Source of the DNA: Pontibacter burrus
GTDB lineage: Bacteria; Bacteroidota; Bacteroidia; Cytophagales; Hymenobacteraceae
Direction of reading: 5' to 3'
Assembly: GCF_010686685.1 (NCBI RefSeq)
Contig: NZ_JAAGWD010000008.1
Coordinates: 80,246 to 144,245, forward strand
Length of the DNA: 64,000 nucleotides
Shown: piece by piece, positions 46,078 to 55,073 of the stretch
Numbering within the stretch: position 1 is the stretch's first letter
How the letters are laid out: every line of letters starts with the position of its first letter
Position numbers and translations under genes: made by a program
The notes under the pieces: generated by a model
What the model saw: the letters and a program-made list of their open reading frames with translations, nothing else
Databases searched by the model: none
Told to the model about the DNA's origin: nothing

Positions 46078-46695
46078 CTAACTATCCCTTTTATTCAAAT
46101 ACCCCAACACCTCTGCAACCGTAGCTAAATCCCCTTGTTTACTATACTTCTCTATTCGTTTCATTTCGCCGGCAATTAAACCGGCGCGGGTGCTTTCAGC
46201 TTTGCCTTGTGAATGCACGGCTACTTCCTGCCACGGCAGTGGTTTTCCGGGCAAACTATAGATTCTGAGTTCCGGGTAAAGGCGCATTGCGGCCGTTGCG
46301 GCGGCCATAAAAGCACGGGGCTGCTGAAAAGGGGCTGCAGTAACTATAACCGAACGATAGTCGCGTTCTTTTGCATGCTTTACCAGCGAGTTGGCTTCAA
46401 TGCCGGTGTGCAGCATGTCGGTATTAGCAGGTACGGGCATGATCATTTCCATGCTATCTTCGGGAATGCCTTTCTCCACCATAGCAGCCTTCCAACTCGA
46501 GCCGCCCGGGTAGCCGCTCATCGCTTCGGTACCTAAAAAGAGCACCCGGGCAGTATACTTCTCCTGTAACAACAACTTTGCAGCAGCAAAAGCGGCTTCC
46601 TGGTTATCTTCGGTCTGGCCAAACAAAAATAGGGCATCGGCGGGTGTGGCCGGCAGAGTGTCGCAAAGCGTGCGGATGATCAGTTCTTCTAACAT
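46078..46695 (-). CDS. YdcF/DUF218-like protein
   Basis: 205 residues from the ATG at 46695 (MLEELIIRTLCDTLPATPAD). The alpha/beta core shows ALFLFGQTEDNQEAAFAAAK, TARVLFLGTEAMSGYPGGSS, PVPANTDMLHTGIEANSLVK and YRSVIVTAAPFQQPRAFMAA, in the order of the YdcF/DUF218 family. The biochemical role is not settled in this family; some members act on envelope sugars. It is divergent from the NTF2-like gene with a 60-bp gap. Confidence 0.75.
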   Translation of the reverse strand: MLEELIIRTLCDTLPATPADALFLFGQTEDNQEAAFAAAKLLLQEKYTARVLFLGTEAMSGYPGGSSWKAAMVEKGIPEDSMEMIMPVPANTDMLHTGIEANSLVKHAKERDYRSVIVTAAPFQQPRAFMAAATAAMRLYPELRIYSLPGKPLPWQEVAVHSQGKAESTRAGLIAGEMKRIEKYSKQGDLATVAEVLGYLNKRDS

Positions 46696-46754
46696 AAATG
46701 GCGTATACGCGGGCTGCAGCATCAGGATTTACAGAAATTTACCTAAGTTCGGGC

Positions 46755-47180
46755 ATGAAATCCTACTTGCTAACTATAGTTCTTTTTATGGCTATGCATA
46801 CTTCCATCGGGCAGGTAACGCCTAAAACTACTGGCACTGAAGCACCTGCCACCGTGCAGCTGCTGGCATACAACAACCGCGACATCGAAACTTTCCTGAC
46901 AGCTTATACCGACGATGTAAAAGTATACCGGCAACCCGGCGTGCTCAGCTACCAGGGGAAAGAAGAAATGCGGAAACGCTACGGCCAGAAGTTTGCAGAA
47001 ACTCCGGACTTGCATTGTGAGTTGGTAAACAGAATTGTATCGGGCAATGTGGTGATAGACCATGAACGCGTACAGACCGACAAAAACAAACCACGTATAG
47101 AAGCCATTGCCGTTTACCGGATCCGCGAAGGGAAAATTTACGAAGTGACCTTTATTTACCCTGATCCAGAAACGAAGTAA
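46755..47180 (+). CDS. Secreted NTF2-like (SnoaL-type) protein
   Basis: 141 residues from the ATG at 46755 with a signal peptide (MKSYLLTIVLFMAMHTSIGQ). The mature part is an NTF2-like cone: QLLAYNNRDIETFLTAYTDD, VYRQPGVLSYQGKEEMRKRY, then beta strands to the end. The family holds enzymes and ligand-binding proteins. It precedes the HAD hydrolase gene by 8 bp. Confidence 0.87.
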   Translation: MKSYLLTIVLFMAMHTSIGQVTPKTTGTEAPATVQLLAYNNRDIETFLTAYTDDVKVYRQPGVLSYQGKEEMRKRYGQKFAETPDLHCELVNRIVSGNVVIDHERVQTDKNKPRIEAIAVYRIREGKIYEVTFIYPDPETK

Positions 47181-47188
47181 GTAAGCTT

Positions 47189-47818
47189 ATGTTAGAGAAA
47201 ACCGACAGCCTGATTTTTGACCTCGATGGCACGCTCTGGGATGCTACCGAAACAGTGGCCCGTGCCTGGCGCGCAGCCCGCAAACAAATAGATTTCGACA
47301 TCCAGGAAATAACCAAGGACGACATCCGGAATGTAGCCGGTATGCAGCACGACCTGATCTATAACAAACTGTTCCCGGACCTAACGGATGAGCAGAAAAA
47401 AGAGCTGATGGAAATAAGTGGCCGGGAGGAAATGGAGCACCTGAAAAAGTACGGTGGCACCTTGTTTGATGGCATGCAGGATGCGCTGGAGTATCTGCAT
47501 GGCAAATACAAATTGTTTATAGTCAGCAACTGCCAGGATGGCTACATCGAAGCGTTTTACGACTTTACCAGGCTTGGCCATTTGTTCCGTGACCATGAAT
47601 GTTCCGGCCGAACGGGAAACCCTAAAAGCGACAACCTAAAGGATATTATCAGCAGAAACAACCTGCAAAGACCTGTTTATGTGGGCGATACAAACGGAGA
47701 CTACGAAGCAAGCGCCAAAGCAGGAACGCCGTTTGTTTATGCCGCCTATGGGTTTGGCAATGTGCCCCGCTACGATGTAAACCTGAATGCACCATCCGAT
47801 CTGAAAAAGTATTTTTAA
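47189..47818 (+). CDS. HAD family hydrolase (phosphoglycolate-phosphatase-like)
   Basis: 209 residues. HAD motif I is LIFDLDGTLWDATETVARAW, motif II is in LFIVSNCQDGYIEAF, and the Lys of motif III is in GRTGNPKSDNLKDII. Motif IV is VYVGDTNGDYEASAKAG. Both motif I aspartates are present, unlike the HAD at 28132. It probably dephosphorylates a small phosphometabolite. The GNAT gene starts 3 bp later. Confidence 0.92.
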   Translation: MLEKTDSLIFDLDGTLWDATETVARAWRAARKQIDFDIQEITKDDIRNVAGMQHDLIYNKLFPDLTDEQKKELMEISGREEMEHLKKYGGTLFDGMQDALEYLHGKYKLFIVSNCQDGYIEAFYDFTRLGHLFRDHECSGRTGNPKSDNLKDIISRNNLQRPVYVGDTNGDYEASAKAGTPFVYAAYGFGNVPRYDVNLNAPSDLKKYF

Positions 47819-47821
47819 AAC

Positions 47822-48298
47822 ATGATTGTAGAAGCTACCCCGGATGATATAGATGAGCTGTTTCCGCTTTGGCTGGAACTGATGCAACAGCACCAAAATT
47901 ACCACAAGATTTTTAAGTGCAAACCCAACCACCAGCAAGCCCTGAAAACCGAACTGCTGAGTCGGATAAAAGAAAAGGGAACGCAGGTATTTGCCTATGA
48001 ACAGAACGGCGAATGGCTAGGCATGATCATCTGCCAGATACGGAAAACTATAGTTGGATTTGAGCTAAGCCGGAAAGGATACATTGCTGAAACTATAGTC
48101 CGGAGTACACAGCGGGGAAGGGGAATTGGTAAAGACCTTTTTGAAGCGGCCAGCAACTGGTTACAGGATAATGGAGCAGACCACATTGAGCTGCAGGTAT
48201 CTGTTAAGAATCAGGCTGCACTTAGTTTCTGGCAGCAACAGGGTTTTGCACCCGCAACACAGCACCTGGTGCTTATTTTAGATAAACCCAAAGTATAA
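47822..48298 (+). CDS. GNAT family N-acetyltransferase
   Basis: 158 residues. The acetyl-CoA binding motif is visible as STQRGRGIGKDLFEAASNWL; the rest fits the GNAT fold, with a terminal AALSFWQQQGFAPATQHLV. The acceptor substrate is unknown. It is the last gene of the 46755-48298 unit and is followed by a terminator hairpin. Confidence 0.92.
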   Translation: MIVEATPDDIDELFPLWLELMQQHQNYHKIFKCKPNHQQALKTELLSRIKEKGTQVFAYEQNGEWLGMIICQIRKTIVGFELSRKGYIAETIVRSTQRGRGIGKDLFEAASNWLQDNGADHIELQVSVKNQAALSFWQQQGFAPATQHLVLILDKPKV

Positions 48299-48315
48299 AC
48301 AGCTATAAAAAAACA

Positions 48316-48347
48316 AGGTACAATTACTGTTGCCAGTAATTGTACCT
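48316..48347 (+). terminator. Terminator hairpin after GNAT gene
   Basis: A perfect 14-bp stem, AGGTACAATTACTG / CAGTAATTGTACCT, with a four-base loop. The following T run is weak. Confidence 0.65.
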
Positions 48348-48500
48348 GTTAGCTCCTTTCGCCCTCTACCTCAAAAGGAGTTTATCTTTTAACACTTTTC
48401 AAAATTCAGACGAGTTCTGTGCAAACCCGGACTTATAGTTTCCCTATCAAAGATGCTTTTCCGACCCCATACGTTACATTGTACACAGTAATTTTTTTAT

Positions 48501-48794
48501 TTAAAAGTTCAGGATGTGATAGTAGCTCAGTTTAGGCGGCCCCGAAAGGAACCCAACCAGCTCGTGCAACATTCCTGACTTTGTGCACCATGCCAGGTAC
48601 TTTTTATGATGGTCCTGCGACTCCCAGTCCTCCACCATCAGCAGCGAAGTCGGCTCATTCTCATTCTGAAAAAGATCACTATACAGACAGCCCTCATAAT
48701 GCCTGGCACCTGGAATGACTTTCTGAAAGAACGCTTTGGCTTCGTCCACCGATTCTTCCCGAATGCGCGCTTCCAAAATCACTCTCATAACCAT
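48501..48794 (-). CDS. Antibiotic biosynthesis monooxygenase (ABM) domain protein
   Basis: 97 residues with the dimeric alpha+beta barrel of the ABM family: MRVILEARIREESVDEAKAF, FFQKVIPGARHYEGCLYSDL, SLLMVEDWESQDHHKKYLAW. Members act as cofactor-free monooxygenases or simply bind ligands. An internal ATG two residues in (48788) is an equally good start. The upstream 48795-49103 is AT-rich with no gene that I can see. Confidence 0.85.
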   Translation of the reverse strand: MVMRVILEARIREESVDEAKAFFQKVIPGARHYEGCLYSDLFQNENEPTSLLMVEDWESQDHHKKYLAWCTKSGMLHELVGFLSGPPKLSYYHILNF

Positions 48795-49103
48795 TAGCCA
48801 GTAAATAAAGCGTTTAATACTATCACTAAGTATTAAATTGTATTCTGTAAAATGTTATACGCAATCTATAAATGGCAAACATCCTTTAGTAATTATTTTA
48901 GTAGAAACATAGTTTAGAGGGGCCAGCGCATACTTTTTAATGACCATTAAACACCATAAACTAACAATATATCACAAAATAATATCGAAAATTTCTAATA
49001 GAATATTTACTATCTATGCATCCTCCTATACCTGCCTTTGGCCCCAAATTAATAGGGGCTGAGCCTTGAGCTGCAGATTAAGGTTGAATAATTAGTATCT
49101 TCG

Positions 49104-51029
49104 TTGCCAAATTTGCTGCCTGTGCAAGACATTCACCACATCCTGAAAACTTATTGGGGCTACGAGCAATTCAGACCGCTGCAGGAAGATATTGTTCGCT
49201 CTGTGCTGGCTGACAACGATACACTGGCTCTTTTACCAACGGGTGGTGGTAAATCTGTGTGTTTTCAGGTCCCTGCCATGGCCAAAGAAGGAATCTGCCT
49301 GGTAATAACACCGCTTATTGCCCTGATGAAAGACCAGGTGGAACAGCTTAAGAAGCGAGGCATTCCTGCTCTTGCAGTTTACTCAGGCATGAACCGACGC
49401 GAGATTGATATTGCCCTGGACAACTGTGTGTATGGCAACATTAAATTCCTGTACCTTTCGCCGGAACGCCTGCTAACCGATATTTTCCAGGAGCGGGTGA
49501 AACGCATGAAGGTGAACCTGCTGGCTGTAGACGAAGCACACTGTATCTCACAGTGGGGCTACGACTTCAGGCCGCCTTACCTGCAGTTAGCTGACTTGCG
49601 CGAACTTTTACCCAATGTGCCAGTGCTTGCCCTTACTGCCACAGCAACCGAACAGGTGCGCCAGGATATACAGGAAAAGCTGCTTTTTAAGAAGCAGAAT
49701 GTATTTGTAAAGAGTTTTGCCCGCGCTAACCTCTCTTACTCCTGTCTTTATACTGAAGACAAGGTTACCAGACTGCTGGAAATTCTGCAGCGCATGCAAG
49801 GACAGAGCATAGTGTATGTGCGAAGCCGCAGGCAAACCGTGGAGTTGGCTAGATTCCTACAAAGCAGGCGCATTTCGGCGGCGGCCTACCATGCAGGTTT
49901 AAAATTTGAAGAGCGCAGTGCGGCACAGCAAGCCTGGATAGATGATAAAGTTCGGGTTATAGTGGCTACCAACGCCTTTGGGATGGGTATTGATAAACCG
50001 GACGTGCGCCTGGTAGTTCACCTGGACCTGCCCGAGAGCCTTGAAGCCTATTACCAGGAGGCCGGTCGTGCAGGTCGCGACGAAAAATATAGTTACGCGG
50101 TAATTTTGTACGGCCCCAGTGATGTTTCGGACCTACACCAGAAAGTAGAGGAAGCACATCCGCCACTGGAACTGATCAGGCGTGTATACCAGTGCCTTGC
50201 CAATTATTACCAGCTGGCAGTCGGCAGCGGTGCCATGAGCAGCTTCAACTTCGACCTGGCTGATTTTGCCAAGCAGTACAAACTGAAGACACTGGAAGCA
50301 CACCATGCCATGAAGCGGCTGGAAGGCGAAGGCTATGTGCAGCTTTCAGAAGGTTACTATAGTCCGTCTCGGTTATTCATTCAGCTCAATAATACTGCGC
50401 TTTACGAGTTTCAGGTAATGAACCCGGAGCACGATGCGTTGTTGCGGATGGTGCTGCGCCTGTACGGAGGCGAAGCCTTTTCTAATTTTGTTAAGATATC
50501 GGAACGGAAACTGGCTGAGCAGCTGAACAAACCCGAACAGGAAATTAAGCGCAAACTACAGTACCTGCATAAACTACAGGTTATAGTTTACGAAGCTCAA
50601 AACGACGCCCCACAGCTCATCTTCACCAAAGCCCGGCAGGATGCACTAAACCTGCCGTTGAACCATAAAAAGCTGGAAGAGTTACGCAGCCGTGCACTTG
50701 AGCAGGCAAAGGCGATGGGCAGGTATGTCGAAAACACGAACCGCTGCCGCACCCAACTCTTGCTGGCTTACTTTAACGAGATCAATGATACAAGCTGCCG
50801 GATATGCGACTACTGCCTGGCACAACGCAAAAAGCAACGCGAAACCGAAGAACTGGACAAATTGCGCGGGCAACTGCTGGAACTGCTCCACCAAAAGCCT
50901 TACCTGCCCAAAGAGTTGGTGCAACAATTTGCTGCTAAAGACGGAGAGACAATAACAAACCTGCTACGCGAGCTGGTAGATACCGGCCAAGTGAACTATA
51001 GCCCTGAAGGAAAACTACAGAAACTATAG
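49104..51029 (+). CDS. recQ: ATP-dependent DNA helicase RecQ
   Basis: 641 residues. The order is: Walker A LLPTGGGKSVCFQVP, DEAH box LAVDEAHCISQWGYDFRP, helicase motif VLALTATATEQVRQDI, motif V/VI MGIDKPDVRLVVHLDLP and GRAGRDEKYSYAV. Next comes the RecQ C-terminal zinc region (NRCRTQLLLAYF, SCRICDYCLAQ with three Cys). The very end is a small winged-helix-like domain. A TTG at 49104 is the most upstream plausible start; GTG at 49122 would lose only six residues. It unwinds recombination and fork intermediates. The stop codon is TAG of a CTATAG motif. Confidence 0.95.
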   Translation: MPNLLPVQDIHHILKTYWGYEQFRPLQEDIVRSVLADNDTLALLPTGGGKSVCFQVPAMAKEGICLVITPLIALMKDQVEQLKKRGIPALAVYSGMNRREIDIALDNCVYGNIKFLYLSPERLLTDIFQERVKRMKVNLLAVDEAHCISQWGYDFRPPYLQLADLRELLPNVPVLALTATATEQVRQDIQEKLLFKKQNVFVKSFARANLSYSCLYTEDKVTRLLEILQRMQGQSIVYVRSRRQTVELARFLQSRRISAAAYHAGLKFEERSAAQQAWIDDKVRVIVATNAFGMGIDKPDVRLVVHLDLPESLEAYYQEAGRAGRDEKYSYAVILYGPSDVSDLHQKVEEAHPPLELIRRVYQCLANYYQLAVGSGAMSSFNFDLADFAKQYKLKTLEAHHAMKRLEGEGYVQLSEGYYSPSRLFIQLNNTALYEFQVMNPEHDALLRMVLRLYGGEAFSNFVKISERKLAEQLNKPEQEIKRKLQYLHKLQVIVYEAQNDAPQLIFTKARQDALNLPLNHKKLEELRSRALEQAKAMGRYVENTNRCRTQLLLAYFNEINDTSCRICDYCLAQRKKQRETEELDKLRGQLLELLHQKPYLPKELVQQFAAKDGETITNLLRELVDTGQVNYSPEGKLQKL

Positions 51030-51101
51030 CACTATAGATTTTTTGGTAAGCTGTTATGTAATTGTTCGGTGCTATAGTTTGACCAGATGGGTATAGAAAA
51101 C

Positions 51102-51130
51102 AAAAAGCCTGGTTATGAACCAGGCTTTTA
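51102..51130. terminator. Terminator between recQ and convergent gene
   Basis: AAAAAGCCTGGTT / AACCAGGCTTTT with a three-base ATG loop. T and A runs on both sides allow use by both genes. Confidence 0.85.
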
Positions 51131-51151
51131 ACTTTTAATCAATTTCTGTGC

Positions 51152-51937
51152 TTAGGCAGCTGCTGATTGTCCATCTTCACGCTCTTCGATCACTTTTTTC
51201 AGTTTCTCGATGGCTTGTGCAGCACGCTCCTCGTCGAAACGGTTGATGTTCAGCAACATCTTTGTTTTCTCCTGGCGCGTGATAACCGGGTAATTCAGTA
51301 AACGGATGATCTCCTCCTTCTGCTTGGCAGATGCATACCGTACACTGCCATTTGGTTGCTCTTCAGCTTCTTTATCAGCGGTGGCTGCAGCTTGTGCTGT
51401 ACGCATAGTGGCTTTCTTCTCTGTCGGAATTGCCACATCTTTAGCTTTAGCCGGCTCGTTGCCGCTATAGTCCATTTCTTCGGCAGGAGTTGGTTCGTAA
51501 CCGGCAGCCCTGATGATCCAGGCCAGAATATTTCGGTATGCTTTACCAATCGCACGGGTTTGTGCCATCGAAGCGATTGCAAATTCCTGGTAGTATTTCT
51601 TGCCCTGCTCTTTGCTGGAACAGATCGCAAAACCTGCTCCTACCACCAACTGGCTGCGTAAGTCAAGCAGGTTTACTTTTGCCTGGTATTTTATTTCATC
51701 ATCAGTACTGATGTTTACTACATGTTCCACCACCGGCAGAATACCTAAGCGCGAGCCCGCATATTGCCAGCCTTCTACGTTCACGTATTCCTTCCCCTGT
51801 ATATTCTGATACAGTCTGTTTTCCTTGATAAATTTCGCCAGGTCTACCGCCAGATGCAATGTTTCATCCGACTTCGAAATGTCATAGCTTTCGACCTTAG
51901 GCTTCTGTACTTTTAGTTCTTTATTTGTCTGGTTCAT
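51152..51937 (-). CDS. Hypothetical protein, resembles phage-type ssDNA-annealing proteins
   Basis: 261 residues from the ATG at 51937 (MNQTNKELKVQKPKVESYDI). The central block LAKFIKENRLYQNIQGKEYV, GWQYAGSRLGILPVVEHVVN, MAQTRAIGKAYRNILAWIIR and AAGYEPTPAEEMDY looks like the core of phage recombination or annealing proteins of the Erf/Rad52-like group. That resemblance is from memory and not certain. The C-terminal third is a charged tail with Ala/Gln repeats, then a helical domain (SAKQKEEIIRLLNYPVITRQ). It lies convergent to recQ; no phage genes are adjacent. Confidence 0.6.
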   Translation of the reverse strand: MNQTNKELKVQKPKVESYDISKSDETLHLAVDLAKFIKENRLYQNIQGKEYVNVEGWQYAGSRLGILPVVEHVVNISTDDEIKYQAKVNLLDLRSQLVVGAGFAICSSKEQGKKYYQEFAIASMAQTRAIGKAYRNILAWIIRAAGYEPTPAEEMDYSGNEPAKAKDVAIPTEKKATMRTAQAAATADKEAEEQPNGSVRYASAKQKEEIIRLLNYPVITRQEKTKMLLNINRFDEERAAQAIEKLKKVIEEREDGQSAAA

Positions 51938-52445
51938 CTCTATTAGCTTTGTTTGTTTAAGTACAATATCTAAACACAACGGCTATAGAAATGGTGCAAA
52001 AAACGCAAAAAATCACTCAATTTATAACACTGATTATCAGGTAGTTATAATTATTTTTCTAAAATTTTTAGTACCATTACTAAAGCTGTGCAAGCACTGG
52101 CTAAAAGAGTAAAGGGTAAAAGGTATTTACGGGTAATGGGATTTGTAGTTTAAGAGAGGCTTATAGTTTGAGAGTTGAAGAGTTGGGAGTTTGGGAAATA
52201 AGATTGTAGAGGCACAAGGTTTTGCGTCTCCGCTACGGAGCAATAGGCCTAACCATAGTTCAGCTTTGTTTCGCAACTATAGCCAGGCAAGTTCTGGAGA
52301 CTCGCCTACACTGGGAGGCACCGGCTGGATACCGGCGCCAGCTGAGATTGGCCTGATGTAGAGATGTAACACTTTGCGTCTTAACTATAGCTGATACTAT
52401 AGCAGACCTAACAATTAAACCATCAGCAATTTAACAATTCAGAAA
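51938..52445. other. Intergenic region with dispersed repeats
   Basis: No gene seen. It contains AT-rich promoter-like DNA (51980-52080). Further on there are GTAGAGGCACAAGG and TTGCGTCTC units (52206-52231), an imperfect palindrome around CCGGCTGGATACCGG (52321-52335) and four CTATAG motifs. The GTAGAG..TTTGCGTCT unit recurs at 52360-52381. Confidence 0.5.
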
Positions 52446-53120
52446 TCAGCTCTGATTGGAGAGCACTTCCTGTACGATCAGGCCATCTTTCATTACCAGC
52501 GTACGGTCGGCCATAGAGGCAAGCTGCTCGTTGTGCGTAACGATAACAAAGGTTTGGTTAAACTCATCGCGTAGCCTGAAGAAGATGTCGTGCAGCTCCT
52601 GGGCGTTTTTAGAATCCAGGTTACCGCTTGGCTCATCGGCAAATATTACCTGCGGTGAGTTAATAAGGGCACGTGCCACCGCAGTACGCTGCTGCTCCCC
52701 ACCCGACATTTCAGAAGGTTTGTGGTTAAGCCTGTGCGACAGGTTTAGCATGGTAAGCAGCTCTTTGGCGCGCTCCGTAACCTCTTTTTCATTGCGCCCC
52801 GCCAGGAAACCCGGTAAACAAACATTTTCTACCGCCGTGAACTCCGGCAAAAGGTTATGGAACTGGAAAATGAAGCCGATATGGCGGTTGCGGAATCTTG
52901 CCAGCTCGGTAGCATTCATTTTGGCGATGTTTCTTCCATCAAAAAGCACTTCCCCGGAGTCGGCTCCATCCAAAGTACCCAGTATGTGCAAAAGCGTACT
53001 TTTACCTGCCCCTGAAGCTCCAACTATAGAAACAACTTCGCCTGTACCGATTGTCAGGTCAATGCCTTTAAGGACTTCAAGTGAACCGTATTTTTTATGA
53101 ATGTTTGATACCTGCAGCAC
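52446..53120 (-). CDS. lolD: ABC transporter ATP-binding protein, LolD-like
   Basis: 224 residues, a single ABC ATPase. Walker A is [17 protein letters not shown], the signature is [19 protein letters not shown], and Walker B is [15 protein letters not shown]. The pattern [20 protein letters not shown] with [12 protein letters not shown] matches the LolD/MacB-type family. LolD with LolC/E extracts lipoproteins from the inner membrane. The membrane partner is not in the window, so the symbol is a likely rather than certain call. Confidence 0.85.
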   Translation of the reverse strand: MLQVSNIHKKYGSLEVLKGIDLTIGTGEVVSIVGASGAGKSTLLHILGTLDGADSGEVLFDGRNIAKMNATELARFRNRHIGFIFQFHNLLPEFTAVENVCLPGFLAGRNEKEVTERAKELLTMLNLSHRLNHKPSEMSGGEQQRTAVARALINSPQVIFADEPSGNLDSKNAQELHDIFFRLRDEFNQTFVIVTHNEQLASMADRTLVMKDGLIVQEVLSNQS

Positions 53121-53640
53121 GCTGTAAAAACTATAGTTGTGAAATGAAACTATGCCAGCATCAAAGCTACAAAATTTTTGCCGGATTTAGCTTTCATAGT
53201 ATTGGGTGGTATTTACGCAGGAATGCACAGTTCTATAGTTATATTCATGCCAGAGAAGCCGGGCTCATTTATTTTAACTATAGCTGTTATCTTAAACAGC
53301 TCCTACCTTACTTTTTAATGGCAAAATTCTGATTAAAATTTTATGATAGCCCTGACAGCATTCTACTGGCACTAAAACCTTAGGTAAAAGCACGAACTAT
53401 AATGTAAGCATTGTCATTAAAGCCGACTAACTATAGCGTTCTGACCTGGTAAGTTTTGCAGTATAATGCTACCATTTAAAGTATTTGTAAAGTGTGGTTG
53501 TGTCTATGGCTGCAACATTTACTTCGGTTATATAACTATAGTTTGATCAGACCGGAACAAAGCATCAATATTTTAAAAATCCATTACTTGAATTTAAGGC
53601 TAATAACCCGTACTTTCGTGCGTCCATTAAAACTGAAAGC
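53121..53640. other. Intergenic region upstream of sucC
   Basis: No gene seen. It contains at least five CTATAG motifs (near 53131, 53233, 53278, 53428 and 53537), and the sucC promoter near its right end. Confidence 0.6.
53588..53618 (+). promoter_or_regulatory. sucC promoter (TTG-N20-TACTTTCG)
   Basis: TTG at 53588-53590, 20 bp spacer, TACTTTCG at 53611-53618; both elements fit the Bacteroidota sigma consensus. Predicted start near 53625 leaves a short leader before the ATG at 53641. Confidence 0.65.
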
Positions 53641-54843
53641 ATGAACATACACGAATATCAGGGTAAAGACATTTTAAAGAGCTACGGCGTACGCATACAG
53701 GAAGGCATCGTGGCTGAAACGCCTGAGCAGGCTGTTAAAGCTGCTATGAAGCTTACCGAAGAAACCGGTACAGGCTGGCATGTTATTAAAGCACAGATAC
53801 ATGCGGGTGGCCGTGGTAAAGGTGGTGGCGTAAAGCTGGCTAAAAACCTTGACCAGGTTAAAGAAATTGCTGACCAGATTTTAGGTATGACACTGGTAAC
53901 GCACCAGACAGGTCCTGAAGGCAAGCTGGTACAGAAAGTACTTGTTGCACAGGATGTTTACTATCCTGGTGAGTCTGATCCGAAAGAGTTTTACCTGAGT
54001 ATTCTTCTTGACCGCGCAAAAGGTCAGAATGTGATCATGGCATCTACTGAAGGTGGTATGGACATTGAAGAAGTGGCCGAAAAATCTCCTGAGAAGATCA
54101 TTAAAGAGTGGATCGACCCTGCTGTTGGTCTGCGTCCTTTCCAGGCAAACAAGATAGCTTTTGCATTTGGCTTACAAGGCGAGGCTTTCAAAGAGATGGT
54201 GAAGTTTATCACCAGCCTTTACAAAGCATACGTAGAGTCCGATGCTTCTATGTTCGAGATCAACCCTGTTCTGAAAACATCAGATAACAAGATCCTGGCG
54301 GTAGATGCTAAAGTTGACTTAGACGATAACGCTCTGTTCCGTCATAAAGACCTGGCTGCCCTGCGCGATGAATCTGAAGAAGATCCGTTGGAAGTAGAAG
54401 CAAGCCGCTCGAACCTGAACTATGTGAAGCTTGATGGTAACGTTGGCTGTATGGTGAACGGTGCTGGTCTGGCAATGGCAACTATGGATATCATTAAACT
54501 TTCTGGTGGCGAGCCTGCTAACTTCCTTGACGTAGGGGGTGGCGCTAACGCACAGACAGTTGAAGCTGGTTTCCGCATTATCCTGAAAGATCCGAACGTA
54601 AAGGCTATCCTGATCAACATCTTCGGTGGTATCGTTCGTTGCGACCGTGTTGCGAATGGTGTGGTTGAGGCTTACAAAAACATTGGTGACATCCGTGTTC
54701 CGATCATCGTTCGTCTGCAAGGTACAAACGCTGAAGAAGGAGCCCGCATCATCGACGAGTCTGGCCTGAAAGTTTACTCTGCAGTAGCCCTGAAAGAAGC
54801 TGCTGAAAAAGTAAAACAAGTATTAGCAGAAGTAGGAGCCTAG
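53641..54843 (+). CDS. sucC: Succinate-CoA ligase (ADP-forming) subunit beta
   Basis: 400 residues. Visible ATP-grasp features are MNIHEYQGKDILKSYGVRIQ (N-terminal signature), KAQIHAGGRGKGGGVKLAKN (nucleotide loop) and MFEINPVLKTSDNKILAVDA (metal site). The CoA ligase domain has NLNYVKLDGNVGCMVNGAGL and NIFGGIVRCDRVANGV. It converts succinyl-CoA and ADP to succinate and ATP in the TCA cycle. The alpha subunit is not adjacent in the window. It has its own promoter and terminator and contains no CTATAG. Confidence 0.97.
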   Translation: MNIHEYQGKDILKSYGVRIQEGIVAETPEQAVKAAMKLTEETGTGWHVIKAQIHAGGRGKGGGVKLAKNLDQVKEIADQILGMTLVTHQTGPEGKLVQKVLVAQDVYYPGESDPKEFYLSILLDRAKGQNVIMASTEGGMDIEEVAEKSPEKIIKEWIDPAVGLRPFQANKIAFAFGLQGEAFKEMVKFITSLYKAYVESDASMFEINPVLKTSDNKILAVDAKVDLDDNALFRHKDLAALRDESEEDPLEVEASRSNLNYVKLDGNVGCMVNGAGLAMATMDIIKLSGGEPANFLDVGGGANAQTVEAGFRIILKDPNVKAILINIFGGIVRCDRVANGVVEAYKNIGDIRVPIIVRLQGTNAEEGARIIDESGLKVYSAVALKEAAEKVKQVLAEVGA

Positions 54844-54856
54844 TCTCCTTAACTAT

Positions 54857-54898
54857 AAAAAGAAAAGGGCTGCCAGTTTTGGCAGCCCTTTTCTTTTT
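54857..54898 (+). terminator. Terminator after sucC
   Basis: An 18-bp stem, AAAAAGAAAAGGGCTGCC / GGCAGCCCTTTTCTTTTT, with loop AGTTTT, 13 bp after the stop. Confidence 0.92.
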
Positions 54899-54904
54899 AT
54901 AGTT

Positions 54905-55073
54905 TGGGGAAGTTAGAAAGTTGGAAAGTTAGAAGGTTAAAAAGTTAAGTATCTATAGTTCGTCAGCATTCGGTAAGTTGTGCTAATTTACGTTCCCATA
55001 TCTCAAGTACAACACAATATCATACATGCTCTGCAACCTTCTAACTTCCAAACTTTTTAACTTTCTAACTTAA
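54905..55073. repeat. Inverted pair of AACTTTCTAACTT-type repeats
   Basis: The left arm (54905-54945) is the reverse complement form of GTTAGAAAGTTGG units. The right arm (55035-55073) is the CTAACTTCCAAACTTTTTAA form. The right arm runs into the ohr stop codon and shares 32 bp with 37447-37488. The arms could form a long hairpin. Confidence 0.65.
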
